The notes beneath the pieces are model-generated. The model was not told the DNA's origin, made no database searches, and saw nothing but the letters and a program-made list of their open reading frames with translations. Source: an uncultured Clostridia bacterium (GTDB lineage Bacteria; Bacillota; Clostridia; Oscillospirales; Ruminococcaceae). From it: a DNA stretch of 64,000 nucleotides. A program made the translations under genes and the position numbers. Positions 8,284-16,818 of this stretch are shown here, piece after piece (positions within the stretch are counted from its first letter, which is position 1; each line of letters opens with the position of its first letter). The stretch covers positions 1-64,000 of the forward strand of contig CANQXX010000002.1 in assembly GCA_947627905.1 (NCBI GenBank). The letters run 5' to 3'.

Positions 8284-9414
8284 TTGGAATTTCGTTATCA
8301 TCTTCCCGTAAACCTTATATTCGGCAGGGGAACTGCCGGTAAGATCGGAGAGATAGTTTCCGTATACGGGAAAAAAGTCCTTGTTGTTACGGGAACAGGC
8401 AGTACAAAACGTTCAGGACTTCTGGACAGAACGGTAAATTCTTTAAAAATGTCAGGCACAGAAGCTGTTATATTTGACAAGGTAACACAAAATCCGCTGA
8501 CAACAACGGTTTACGAGGGCGTTTCAATTGCCAAAGAGAATAACTGCGATGCTGTCCTCGGCGTTGGCGGAGGCTCGGTAATGGACGCCGCAAAGGCGAT
8601 AGCTTTCTGCTTTGTAAATGAGGGCGATGTTTCCGACTATATTTTCGGAAAGAAAAAGGGAAATGGTGCACTGCCGATAATACTTGTTCCCACCACCTGC
8701 GGAACAGGCAGTGAGGGAAATCAGATAGCCGTTCTTACAAATCCGGAAACAAAGGACAAAAAAGCGCTCTATACTATGGAAATAATGCCGTCCGCTTCTG
8801 TAATTGACCCCGATGTTATGATGACAATGCCAAAGCAGGTGCTTTCTTCGGTAGGATTTGATGCATTTACTCACGCGCTGGAAGCATATACTTCAAAAAA
8901 GGCAAATCCTCTTACCGACGCTCAGGCAATTACGGCAATGAAATTGATCGCAGATCATCTTCCTGAGCTAATGGAAAATTATGACGATCATGAAGCATGG
9001 GAATCGGTAAGTCTTGCCGCATCTCTCGGAGGAATGGTAATAGGCGCAGCAGGAGTATCCGCCGCTCACGGAATGGAACACCCTGTTTCCGGACTAAAAA
9101 ATATCGTTCATGGCAAAGGACTGGCAGCGCTTACTCCGGCAATTGTCAAAAGGCTTGCTCCTGCAAGTCCACAAAAATTTTCCGAAGTATCAAAAATCCT
9201 CGGAGGAAAAAACGAAAACGACTGCGCTGACAAAATACAGGAATTTTTATGCAGGATAAATCTTTCCGTAACGCTTGGAGAGCTTGGGATAACAGCTGAT
9301 GACATTGAATGGCTGACAAAAAACTGTATGAAAATTTCTTCGGGCAATCTGAGCAATGCGCCTGTTGTTTTCGGCGAAAGTGAAATTGCGGAAATTTATC
9401 ATGAAGCACTTTAA
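8284..9414 (+). CDS. Iron-containing alcohol dehydrogenase
   Basis: A 376-residue NAD(P)-linked group III alcohol dehydrogenase, reducing an aldehyde or oxidising an alcohol in the cytosol. Seen: the N-terminal NLIFGRGTAGKIGE strand, GVGGGSVMDAAKAIA (NAD-binding GGGS motif), PTTCGTGSE, and metal ligands in FDAFTHALEAY and the HGMEHPVSGL/HGKGLA stretch. The start is an unusual TTG immediately after the TGA of the previous gene, with AAGGGG about 9 nt upstream. The nearby ATG at 8280 is out of frame. As the last enzyme of the operon it may dispose of an aldehyde or semialdehyde from the transaminated substrate (inference). Confidence 0.9.
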   Translation: MEFRYHLPVNLIFGRGTAGKIGEIVSVYGKKVLVVTGTGSTKRSGLLDRTVNSLKMSGTEAVIFDKVTQNPLTTTVYEGVSIAKENNCDAVLGVGGGSVMDAAKAIAFCFVNEGDVSDYIFGKKKGNGALPIILVPTTCGTGSEGNQIAVLTNPETKDKKALYTMEIMPSASVIDPDVMMTMPKQVLSSVGFDAFTHALEAYTSKKANPLTDAQAITAMKLIADHLPELMENYDDHEAWESVSLAASLGGMVIGAAGVSAAHGMEHPVSGLKNIVHGKGLAALTPAIVKRLAPASPQKFSEVSKILGGKNENDCADKIQEFLCRINLSVTLGELGITADDIEWLTKNCMKISSGNLSNAPVVFGESEIAEIYHEAL

Positions 9415-9442
9415 AGATCAATATTTCGGAAGGAGTTTTTTT

Positions 9443-9781
9443 ATGATCGAACCAACTAACGCTTTTATCAGCAAGAATGTTCCGAAAGGCTCGGAAACAG
9501 TTCCGGACAGTATCAAAACCCACGGTTCATACAGCGACGATATAAAAGTAATTCCCGATGAAAACAAGCGCCATTCCGGCGACGCTTCAAGACCGAAAAT
9601 AATCCCCAATGAAAATATCCCGGATATAAACCGTGCTTTCGGCAGGGAGGGAGTTCCTTTCAACACCGGGGAAAATATCAGGATCGCGCCGGAAAATCAT
9701 TCCGTATCTTATCATAACGATGATGAAAAGATACCAAGCTATATAAAACTTCACAATGAAAATAAAGGTAACCGCATATAG
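9443..9781 (+). CDS. Small hypothetical protein with weak internal repeats
   Basis: I do not recognise this 112-residue protein. The ORF track starts at 9356 inside the dehydrogenase gene. I start at ATG 9443, preceded by GGAAGGAG. It has no signal peptide or membrane segment and is rich in Asn, Pro, Asp, Glu and Ser, so probably disordered. Short look-alike stretches recur (KVIPDEN, KIIPNENIP, IRIAPEN), suggesting degenerate internal repeats of 25-30 residues. It sits 28 nt after the dehydrogenase and before the operon terminator, so it is probably cotranscribed. Confidence 0.6.
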   Translation: MIEPTNAFISKNVPKGSETVPDSIKTHGSYSDDIKVIPDENKRHSGDASRPKIIPNENIPDINRAFGREGVPFNTGENIRIAPENHSVSYHNDDEKIPSYIKLHNENKGNRI

Positions 9782-9825
9782 AATTTTATACTGAATTGCG
9801 GAAAAAATTATTTCTCAAAGAAAAA

Positions 9826-9859
9826 GATCCTGTCTTACTGAATAAAATAAGACAGGATC
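9826..9859. terminator. Bidirectional terminator between the amino-acid operon and malQ
   Basis: GATCCTGTCTTA pairs with TAAGACAGGATC (12 bp, 10-nt loop). A T-rich tail follows on the plus strand, and TCTTTTTCTT follows on the minus strand, so it can end both convergent units. Confidence 0.85.
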
Positions 9860-9888
9860 ATATTTTACCGTATCGGGTCAATTAAAAC

Positions 9889-11421
9889 TCAGCTTTCTTT
9901 TTTTACCGACTTTACCTTTATTTTTTTTCTTTCCGGAACTCTGAAATAACGTTTTGAATAATCAAGTATCTTATCGGAAAGTTTTTTTGTAAGCTCGTCT
10001 CCCGAAAGCCTCCAAGCCCAGTTGCCTCCGCCTATGGTGGAGGGCGTGTTCATTCTGGCTTCCGAGCCCAGTTCAAGGAAGTCCTGCATCTGTATGATGA
10101 CAAGATCGGAAACGCTTGCATATGCTGTGCGTATCATTCCCCAGCTGACGCCTTCCTTTTTGCGGAGAGCCAAGTATTTTTTTGCATTTTTGCGGGTCTT
10201 TTTATCTGAATTTTCATACCAGCCGAGAGCGGTATCATTATCGTGAGTTCCGATATAGGTAACGCTGTTTTTTACATGATTATGCGGAAGATAATTGCTA
10301 TTGTCTCCGCCGAAAGCAAATTCCAGTACATTCATTCCGGGGAAGCCGGATTCTTTCAGCATTTTTTTCACGTCTGCCGTAAGAAAACCAAGATCCTCAG
10401 CAACTAAGCTGACATTGCCAAGCTCCGCTTTTATAGCGCGGAAAAGTTTCATCGAAGGACCGGGAAGCCATTCGCCGATCTCTGCGGTCTCGTTTCCGTA
10501 GGGAATTGCATAAAAACTTTCAAATCCGCGGAAATGGTCTATTCTTGTCAGGTCAAACAGTCTGCATGAATATCTTACTCTTGATATCCACCATTTGTAA
10601 TGTGTTTTCTCCATGTAGTCCCAGTCATAAAGCGGATTTCCCCAAAGCTGTCCGGTGGGAGAAAAATCGTCCGGAGGACAGCCCGCGACCTTTACAGGGC
10701 GTCTGTCTTTATCCAGCATGAAAAGCTTTGGCGAAGCCCATATGTCCGAACTGTCCATGGAAACATATATCGGCATATCGCCGTAAATTTTTATGCCTTT
10801 GGAATTAACGTATTTTTTTAATGAGTAATACTGTTCAAAGAATTTATACTGAATAAATTTTATACAGGTTATGTCTTTAAGAAGCATCTGAGAATATTTT
10901 TTTACGGCTTCCGGTTTTCTGAGACGTATATCGTCCTCCCATTCGGTCCACATAACGTCTTTGAAGTAGGATTTAAGAGCTGTGAACAAAGCGTAATCAT
11001 CCAGCCAGAAGCTGTTGCGGCGGCAAAATTCTTCAAAATGTTCTTTCTTTTCTTCCGAAGCGTCCGAAGCAAATTTTGCAAATGCCTTTTTCAGCAATAT
11101 CTGTTTGAAGCTGTTCAGCTTGCCGTAGTCGTCAAACTTACCGGTCTTTTCTATTATTTGCAGATCGTGGTCGTCCTCGTTTATAAGACCTTCCTTTATC
11201 AGAGCTTCAAGGTCGATCAGCAGGGGATTTCCGGCGTATGCAGAAAAGCTCTGATATGGAGAATCGCCGAATCCTGTAGGTCCTATAGGAAGTATCTGCC
11301 AGTATTCCTGACCGCTTGCAGCCAGAAAATCTGCAAATCTCCGCGCCTCAGCGCCCAGAGTACCGATCCCGTATTTACCGGGCAGACTGGAAATATGAAG
11401 TAAAATTCCACAGCTATGCAT
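9889..11421 (-). CDS. malQ: 4-alpha-glucanotransferase (amylomaltase, GH77)
   Basis: A 510-residue cytosolic enzyme that transfers alpha-1,4-glucan chains between maltodextrins and releases glucose. Seen: the N-terminal SSLPGKYGIGTLG, WQILPIGPTGFGDSPYQSFSA, the nucleophile region RIDHFRGFESFYAIP, acid/base VAEDLGFLT and THDNDTALGWY near the C-terminus, all GH77 hallmarks. I trim the track's start by 20 codons to the ATG at 11421, because AAAGGA lies 9 nt before it. A lysine-rich tail (ERKKIKVKSVKKES) ends the protein. It stands alone, so glycogen or starch use is not otherwise visible here. Confidence 0.95.
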   Translation of the reverse strand: MHSCGILLHISSLPGKYGIGTLGAEARRFADFLAASGQEYWQILPIGPTGFGDSPYQSFSAYAGNPLLIDLEALIKEGLINEDDHDLQIIEKTGKFDDYGKLNSFKQILLKKAFAKFASDASEEKKEHFEEFCRRNSFWLDDYALFTALKSYFKDVMWTEWEDDIRLRKPEAVKKYSQMLLKDITCIKFIQYKFFEQYYSLKKYVNSKGIKIYGDMPIYVSMDSSDIWASPKLFMLDKDRRPVKVAGCPPDDFSPTGQLWGNPLYDWDYMEKTHYKWWISRVRYSCRLFDLTRIDHFRGFESFYAIPYGNETAEIGEWLPGPSMKLFRAIKAELGNVSLVAEDLGFLTADVKKMLKESGFPGMNVLEFAFGGDNSNYLPHNHVKNSVTYIGTHDNDTALGWYENSDKKTRKNAKKYLALRKKEGVSWGMIRTAYASVSDLVIIQMQDFLELGSEARMNTPSTIGGGNWAWRLSGDELTKKLSDKILDYSKRYFRVPERKKIKVKSVKKES

Positions 11422-11550
11422 ATTTATCATTCCTTTGCTAATAATTAATAACATTATACACCATGTTGACTTGAATTTCAAGCGTTGTGTATAATTTGTC
11501 TCCGCAATTTTGAAAATATACGGAGAAAATATATTAAGGAGTGTAAAAAA

Positions 11551-11685
11551 ATGAGCAATCAGAATCAGAACCAGAATAACAGCCAGAACAACAATCAGAA
11601 TAATAATCAGAACAGTAAGCAGAGCCAGAACAGCAAAAACAACAGCCGCAGCAGCAACAAAAGCAGCGACCAGAGCGACAGATAG
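11551..11685 (+). CDS. Tiny Asn/Gln/Ser-rich low-complexity protein
   Basis: A 44-codon ORF starting at ATG 11551 after a good AAGGAG site. The track's upstream start lacks one. Almost the whole protein is Asn, Gln, Ser and Lys (NQNQNQNN, NNQNNNQN, NKSSDQSDR), with no hydrophobic core or membrane segment. I cannot name it. Small Asn/Gln-rich proteins in clostridia are sometimes spore-associated, but nothing in the context shows that here. The coding sequence is itself a degenerate AAYCAG-type repeat that may expand and contract. Confidence 0.55.
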   Translation: MSNQNQNQNNSQNNNQNNNQNSKQSQNSKNNSRSSNKSSDQSDR

Positions 11686-11697
11686 TTTTTGAAGGTA

Positions 11698-11731
11698 TAA
11701 AAAGCAGCCGCCGGAACGTTCCGGCGGCTGC
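11698..11731 (-). terminator. Terminator of the trp operon
   Basis: GCAGCCGCCGGAAC and GTTCCGGCGGCTGC form a perfect 14-bp inverted repeat with no spacer. On the minus strand a TTTTTATA tail follows, 9 bp beyond the trpA stop. The plus-strand side has only a weak T tract. Confidence 0.88.
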
Positions 11732-11739
11732 TGATCTTA

Positions 11740-12525
11740 TCAAAGCACAGCGTTTTTGAGTGACTTTACAAATTCTCCTACTTTGTCTGCGGAATTTTTT
11801 CCGTATTCCGCAACTATTTTTACAACCGCGCTTCCGACGATTATTCCGTCACAGTAGCTGCTCATCTTCTTTGCCTGTTCGGGGTTTGAGATACCAAATC
11901 CCACCATGGCGGGAACTTTGCAGCTCTTTTTTATCTCGCCGAAAAATTCGTCAAAATCAGTGGTAAATCTGCTTCTTGTGCCGGTAACGCCTGTTGAAGA
12001 AACGCAATACAGAAATCCTTCCGCTTCGGAAGCAATATCCGCTATCCTCTGATGTGATGTAGGAGCTACCATGCTTATTGCAAGCACTCCGTTGCTTTTT
12101 GCATAAGGCTTTATTTCTTCTCTTTCTTCATACGGAAGATCCGGAACGATAACGCCGTCAACGCCTTTTTCCCTGCAAAGCGTAAAGAATTTCTCCGTTC
12201 CGAAACGGAAAATAGTATTAATGTACATCATAAGTATAAGCGGCTTGTCGGTCTGCCTGCGGAGTTTTTCCACCATTCCGAAAATTCCCGTCAGATCCGT
12301 TCCGTGAGAAAGGGAACGCAGACTTGCCGCCTGTATTACTTTTCCCTCGGCTACCGGGTCGGAAAAGGGAACGCCTATTTCTATAATATCCGAACCGCTT
12401 TCAAACATTTTCAGCACAAGTTTTTCTGTTGTATCAAGATCGGGATCGCCTGCCGTTACAAATGTTATAAGAGCTTTTTCACCTTTGTTTTTAAGCTCTG
12501 CAAGCGTTTTTTCTATTCTGTTCAT
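11740..12525 (-). CDS. trpA: Tryptophan synthase alpha subunit
   Basis: A 261-residue TIM-barrel subunit that cleaves indole-3-glycerol phosphate to indole and glyceraldehyde 3-phosphate, and passes indole to TrpB. Seen: ALITFVTAGDPDLDTT, the catalytic Glu in IIEIGVPFSDPVAEG, the catalytic Asp region GVDGVIVPDLPYEE, and the phosphate-binding GFGISNPEQA and DGIIVGSAVV loops. Length is normal. It is the last gene of the operon, 18 bp after trpB, with a GAAAGGAAG ribosome site. Confidence 0.97.
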   Translation of the reverse strand: MNRIEKTLAELKNKGEKALITFVTAGDPDLDTTEKLVLKMFESGSDIIEIGVPFSDPVAEGKVIQAASLRSLSHGTDLTGIFGMVEKLRRQTDKPLILMMYINTIFRFGTEKFFTLCREKGVDGVIVPDLPYEEREEIKPYAKSNGVLAISMVAPTSHQRIADIASEAEGFLYCVSSTGVTGTRSRFTTDFDEFFGEIKKSCKVPAMVGFGISNPEQAKKMSSYCDGIIVGSAVVKIVAEYGKNSADKVGEFVKSLKNAVL

Positions 12526-12543
12526 GGGTATGCTTCCTTTCTA

Positions 12544-13740
12544 TCAAGAATTAACAACGTCTTTTCCGCGGTATTTTGCTATGGAGTAAACGTCCTTGTC
12601 ACCCCGTCCGGAAAGATTTATTACCAGTATCTGATCCTTGCTCATCGTTGGGGCGATCTTCTGAGCAACTGCTACAGCGTGAGCGGATTCGATAGCCGGA
12701 ATGATCCCTTCTGTTCTTGAAAGATATTCAAATGCCTGAACGGCTTCTTCATCTGTTATGGGAACATATTCCGCACGTCCGGTCTTGTAAAGCATAGCGT
12801 GCTCCGGACCTATTCCCGGATAGTCAAGACCTGCCGAAATGGAGTAAACAGGGTCTATCTGTCCGAAATCGTTTTGCAGGAAGAGTGATTTCATTCCGTG
12901 GAAAATACCTGTAGTTCCTTTTGCAATGGTTGACGCGTGCTTGCCCGTTTCAACGCCGAGACCTGCGGCTTCCGCGCCTACAAGACGAACTGACTTGTCG
13001 CCTATAAAATCATAGAACGCACCCATTGAGTTTGAACCGCCGCCGACACAGGCGCATACACAGTCCGGGAGTTTTCCCTCTTTTTCCATGAGCTGTTCGC
13101 GAATCTCTTCCGAGATGATCTTCTGAAAATCACGGACCATAGTAGGGTAGGGGTGAGGTCCCATTACCGAACCTATGCAGTAGAAAGTTGTGTTTACATT
13201 TTCCGCCCAATCGCGCATAGCCGCATTGATAGCGTCTTTCAGCGTGTCCGTTCCCTCATGAACGGCAATTACACTTGAGCCGAGCAGCTCCATTCTGTAA
13301 ACGTTAAGAGACTGACGTACAGCGTCCTCTGCGCCCATGTAGACCTGACATTCCAGACCGAAAAGCGCGCAGGCTGTTGCAGTTGCAACACCATGCTGAC
13401 CTGCTCCCGTTTCCGCAATAATGCGGGTCTTTCCCATTCTTTTAGCAAGAAGTATCTGTCCGAGAACGTTGTTTATCTTGTGAGAACCGGTATGGTTCAG
13501 ATCCTCACGCTTGATGTAAATTTTTGCTCCGCCAAGGTCTTTGGTCATCTTTTCTGCATAATAAAGCAGGGACGGTCTGCCGGCATAATCTCTGTAAAGA
13601 GCTTTCAGCTCGTTTTTGAAATCGGGATCGTCCTTGTATTTTGTGTAAGCTGCGTCAAGCTCGTTCACCGCATTCATAACAGTTTCGGGAACGTACTGTC
13701 CGCCGAAGATATCAAATCTTCCCTTTGAAGTTTCAGACAT
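12544..13740 (-). CDS. trpB: Tryptophan synthase beta subunit
   Basis: A 398-residue PLP enzyme joining indole and serine to make tryptophan. Seen: [31 protein letters not shown] with the PLP lysine in HTGSHK, the phosphate cup [12 protein letters not shown], and [11 protein letters not shown]. It is the long TrpB1 type that pairs with TrpA. The track begins at a TTG. I use the ATG at 13740, 9 nt after AAAGG. Its first codons overlap the end of trpF by 8 bp, consistent with translational coupling. Confidence 0.97.
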   Translation of the reverse strand: MSETSKGRFDIFGGQYVPETVMNAVNELDAAYTKYKDDPDFKNELKALYRDYAGRPSLLYYAEKMTKDLGGAKIYIKREDLNHTGSHKINNVLGQILLAKRMGKTRIIAETGAGQHGVATATACALFGLECQVYMGAEDAVRQSLNVYRMELLGSSVIAVHEGTDTLKDAINAAMRDWAENVNTTFYCIGSVMGPHPYPTMVRDFQKIISEEIREQLMEKEGKLPDCVCACVGGGSNSMGAFYDFIGDKSVRLVGAEAAGLGVETGKHASTIAKGTTGIFHGMKSLFLQNDFGQIDPVYSISAGLDYPGIGPEHAMLYKTGRAEYVPITDEEAVQAFEYLSRTEGIIPAIESAHAVAVAQKIAPTMSKDQILVINLSGRGDKDVYSIAKYRGKDVVNS

Positions 13741-14359
13741 TTTTATCAACCTTTCGTACTAAATTCATAATTGCTTGTATTTTGGCAGGGTCTTTAACGC
13801 CGTCTGTCTCCGTTCCGCCGGAAATATCAACTCCGCACGGAGAAATTTTCATTGCCTCGGAAATATTATCAATGTTTATTCCGCCTGCTAAAAGATACGG
13901 CATGGAAATTTCCGTCCGCCGTATAAGCTCCCAGTCGGCTGTTTTTCCCGTACCGCCGTTTGCATTAGGGGAATAACTGTCAAGAACGAGCATATCCGCA
14001 CCAAGCTTTTCGGCAGCGGAAATATCCGCTTTGCTTTGAACGCGGACGGCTTTCCATATTTTTGCATCGGAAATTTTTCTTAGCTCAGAAATATATTCTG
14101 CGTTTTCATTTCCCTGAAGCTGAACTGCATAAAAGCCTGATTTTACGGCAGTTTCCGCAACAAATTCCACCGGCTGGTCTATGAAAACGCCCACTGCTTT
14201 TACAGAACTGTCAAGCTGTTTTGCAAGCGTTTCAGCAGTTTCCGGAGAAATGGTCCTGCGGTAGCCTTCCGCAAGGATAAATCCCGCAAAATCAGGCTTT
14301 GCCTCGTTGATGTAAGCAATATCTTCGGGACGTCTTAACCCGCAAAGTTTTATCATCAT
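13733..14359 (-). CDS. trpF: Phosphoribosylanthranilate isomerase
   Basis: A 208-residue TIM-barrel enzyme for the Amadori rearrangement that follows TrpD. Seen: the N-terminal [12 protein letters not shown] with the catalytic Cys, [17 protein letters not shown], the catalytic Asp in [16 protein letters not shown], and [26 protein letters not shown] at the phosphate site. It starts in an ATGA overlap with the stop of trpC. Confidence 0.95.
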   Translation of the reverse strand: MMIKLCGLRRPEDIAYINEAKPDFAGFILAEGYRRTISPETAETLAKQLDSSVKAVGVFIDQPVEFVAETAVKSGFYAVQLQGNENAEYISELRKISDAKIWKAVRVQSKADISAAEKLGADMLVLDSYSPNANGGTGKTADWELIRRTEISMPYLLAGGINIDNISEAMKISPCGVDISGGTETDGVKDPAKIQAIMNLVRKVDKNV

Positions 14360-15144
14360 AACAGTTTTTTCAACTCCTTGACAGCGGAAACTGGATCGCC
14401 GCTCCTCATAAGAGTTTCACCTATAAGAACAGCTTTTGCACCGCAGTCGGTCACAAATTTTATGTCCTCGGCTGTTTTTATCCCGCTTTCCGAAACTATC
14501 ACGCCGCCCTCCGGAACAAGTTCCGCAAGCGTCTTTGTAGTCTCAAGTGTAACATTGAAAGTTTTCAGGTCGCGGTTATTTATTCCGAAAATTGTGCAGC
14601 CTGCTTCCGCAACGGCTTTAAGCTCATCGGCATTATGGCTTTCCGCAAGAACGTCCATTTTCAGCGACTCGGCTATCTCACGAAATTCTCTCATCTGAGG
14701 AACGTCAAGCATTGCAGCTATCAGCAGTATTGCGTCAGCTCCCATTGCTTTTGCTTCGTATATCTGATACGGGTGGATAATGAAATCCTTGCGCAGCATT
14801 GGGATATTAACTTTTTGGCGTATGGCTCTGAAATATTCAGCCGAACCTTTGAAATAGTATTCCTCCGTCAGGCAGGAAATAGCCGCCGCACCTGCGGAAA
14901 CATATGCAAGAGCCTGTTCTGTCGGACGAAAATCCTCACTTATTATGCCTTTTGAGGGGGAGGCTTTTTTAACTTCCGCAATAAATGCTGGCGGCGGGGA
15001 AGCCGTTATTGCCTTACGGAAGCTCCGTCCGGTCTCGGTTTTAGCAGCAGTTTCCGCCGCCCTGCGCACTTCCTCAAAAGGAACTGCGGACATATCCCGT
15101 TCAAGCTGTTCACGGCGTTTTTCTGCAATATCGTCAAGTATCAT
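14356..15144 (-). CDS. trpC: Indole-3-glycerol phosphate synthase
   Basis: A 262-residue TIM-barrel enzyme that closes the indole ring. Seen: N-terminal ILDDIAEKRREQLE, the catalytic lysine region FIAEVKKASPSKGII, MLRKDFIIHPYQIYEAKAMGADAILLI, FGINNRDLKTFNV and VSESGIKTAEDI, ending with the phosphate loop AVLIGETLMRSGDP. All key residues are present and the length is typical. It lies 25 bp after trpGD and overlaps trpF by 4 bp. Confidence 0.97.
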   Translation of the reverse strand: MILDDIAEKRREQLERDMSAVPFEEVRRAAETAAKTETGRSFRKAITASPPPAFIAEVKKASPSKGIISEDFRPTEQALAYVSAGAAAISCLTEEYYFKGSAEYFRAIRQKVNIPMLRKDFIIHPYQIYEAKAMGADAILLIAAMLDVPQMREFREIAESLKMDVLAESHNADELKAVAEAGCTIFGINNRDLKTFNVTLETTKTLAELVPEGGVIVSESGIKTAEDIKFVTDCGAKAVLIGETLMRSGDPVSAVKELKKLL

Positions 15145-15169
15145 AATTAATTTCCTTTCGGGGAAAATA

Positions 15170-16801
15170 TCATACCCTGTTTGTAAAATCTCTCATCTTC
15201 TCAAATTTAGCGTATGCCTTGCCGCTGTCTATGGATTCACGCGCCATTGCAATACCTTCTTCTATGGAAGAAGCCGCTCCGGTGCAGTAAATCGCGCTTC
15301 CTGCATTGAGCAGAACTATGTCACGCTTTGCACCCTTTTCAATGCCTTTGAGAATGTTGAGAGTGATCTGAGCGTTTTCATCGGGAGTTCCGCCTGTTAT
15401 TTCCGAACGGTTCGCACGTCTGAATCCGAGATCCTCAGGATCTATTTCATATTTGATAAGTTTTCTGTCGCGCAGCTCGCAGACTTTTGTAGTTCCGCAT
15501 ACGGTCATTTCGTCCAGACCGTCGCCGTAAACTATCATTGCGCCCTTTACGCCTACGTTCATAAGGACTTTTGCCATAACTTCCAGAAGTTTTTCATCGT
15601 AAACGCCGAGGAGGATATAATCCGAAAGCGCAGGATTAGCAAGAGGCCCGAGAATGTTGAATACTGTTCTTACGCCTATTTCACGTCTTGCAGGACCTAC
15701 GAACCGCATTGCCTTGTGGAAAGACTGTGCAAACAGGAAGGAAATGCCGGTCTCTTTCATGCAGGCGGCAGCCATTGCAGGGGTAAGGTTCAGCTTTACA
15801 CCCAGAGATTCCAGAACGTCTGCTGCGCCGCTCTTGCTGGAAACGCTGCGGTTTCCGTGCTTTGCAACATTAAGACCTGCGCCTGCAATTACAAATGAAG
15901 ATGTTGTGGAGATATTGAATGTATTTGAAACGTCTCCTCCTGTACCTACTATATCCACCGCCGAACGCGCTGCCGGAACAACGCTTGCTTTCTGTCTCAT
16001 TATCTTTGCAAAGCCGGTGATCTCTTCGATCGTTTCGCCCTTGCAGCGCAGGGCCATAAGGAATGCCGCTATCTGAGCGTCGGTAGCACCGTCGGACATG
16101 ATTATGTTCATTGCGTTTTCTGCGTCCTCCATGGAAAGATTCTTTCCGTCGGCAGCCATTGCAATATATTTTTTAAGAGCGACCCTCTTTTCCTTGGGCA
16201 GCGAAGAAACTTCAACTCCTGTGCTCTTTATTCCGGCAACACGGAGGAATGAAGCCAATATTGCAGCGCCCTGCTCGGTAAGAATGGACTCCGGGTGGAA
16301 CTGTACGCCGAAAGTAAGGTGCGTTTTATGGCGTATAGCCATTATCTGACCTTCGCCGTCGGTAGCAACAACGTTTATGCAGTCGGGGATAGATATTGAA
16401 TCCACTACGAGGGAATGATATCTTGCTGCCGTTATCTTTTCGGGAAGATCTGCAAATATAGGACAGCCTGTGTTTATTGAAATTTCAGTGCTTTTGCCGT
16501 GCATAGGAAGTTTGGCTTTTACTATCTTTCCTCCGAAAGCCTCTGCTATTGCCTGATGACCAAGGCAGATACCCAGAATAGGTATCTGACCGCTGAAACG
16601 CTTTACCGCTTCAACTGAGATACCAGCGTCGGCAGGGTAGCCCGGACCGGGAGAAATTATAAGAGCTTCCGGAGAGAGCTTTTCGATCTCATCAAGAGTT
16701 ATCTCGTCATTTCTTACTACTTTTATATCGGGATATATAGTTCCTATAAGCTGATAAAGATTATAGGTAAAGCTGTCGTAATTATCTATCATAAGTATCA
16801 T
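15170..16801 (-). CDS. trpGD: Fused anthranilate synthase component II / anthranilate phosphoribosyltransferase
   Basis: A 543-residue fusion of two pathway steps. Residues 1-190 are the glutamine amidotransferase that feeds ammonia to TrpE: IDNYDSFTYNL, the nucleophile in ILGICLGHQAIAEAFGG, and the His-Glu pair in FGVQFHPESI. After a linker around residues 190-215, residues 215-543 are the phosphoribosyltransferase: DGKNLSMEDAENAM, DIVGTGGDVSNTFNISTTSSFV with the PRPP loop, KHGNRSVSSKSGAADVLE and the metal-binding DEMT near the C-terminus. Such fusions are known from enteric bacteria and some clostridia. The partner trpE is 18 bp upstream. Confidence 0.96.
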   Translation of the reverse strand: MILMIDNYDSFTYNLYQLIGTIYPDIKVVRNDEITLDEIEKLSPEALIISPGPGYPADAGISVEAVKRFSGQIPILGICLGHQAIAEAFGGKIVKAKLPMHGKSTEISINTGCPIFADLPEKITAARYHSLVVDSISIPDCINVVATDGEGQIMAIRHKTHLTFGVQFHPESILTEQGAAILASFLRVAGIKSTGVEVSSLPKEKRVALKKYIAMAADGKNLSMEDAENAMNIIMSDGATDAQIAAFLMALRCKGETIEEITGFAKIMRQKASVVPAARSAVDIVGTGGDVSNTFNISTTSSFVIAGAGLNVAKHGNRSVSSKSGAADVLESLGVKLNLTPAMAAACMKETGISFLFAQSFHKAMRFVGPARREIGVRTVFNILGPLANPALSDYILLGVYDEKLLEVMAKVLMNVGVKGAMIVYGDGLDEMTVCGTTKVCELRDRKLIKYEIDPEDLGFRRANRSEITGGTPDENAQITLNILKGIEKGAKRDIVLLNAGSAIYCTGAASSIEEGIAMARESIDSGKAYAKFEKMRDFTNRV

Positions 16802-16818
16802 AAAAATATTCCTCCCTG

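Noticed and set aside
9356-9442. Longer N-terminus for the small protein after the dehydrogenase
   Set aside because: This part overlaps the dehydrogenase gene in another frame. The ATG at 9443 has a strong ribosome site.
14945-15898. 317-residue plus-strand ORF across trpC/trpGD
   Set aside because: Antisense shadow of two intact trp genes; no ribosome site or domain.
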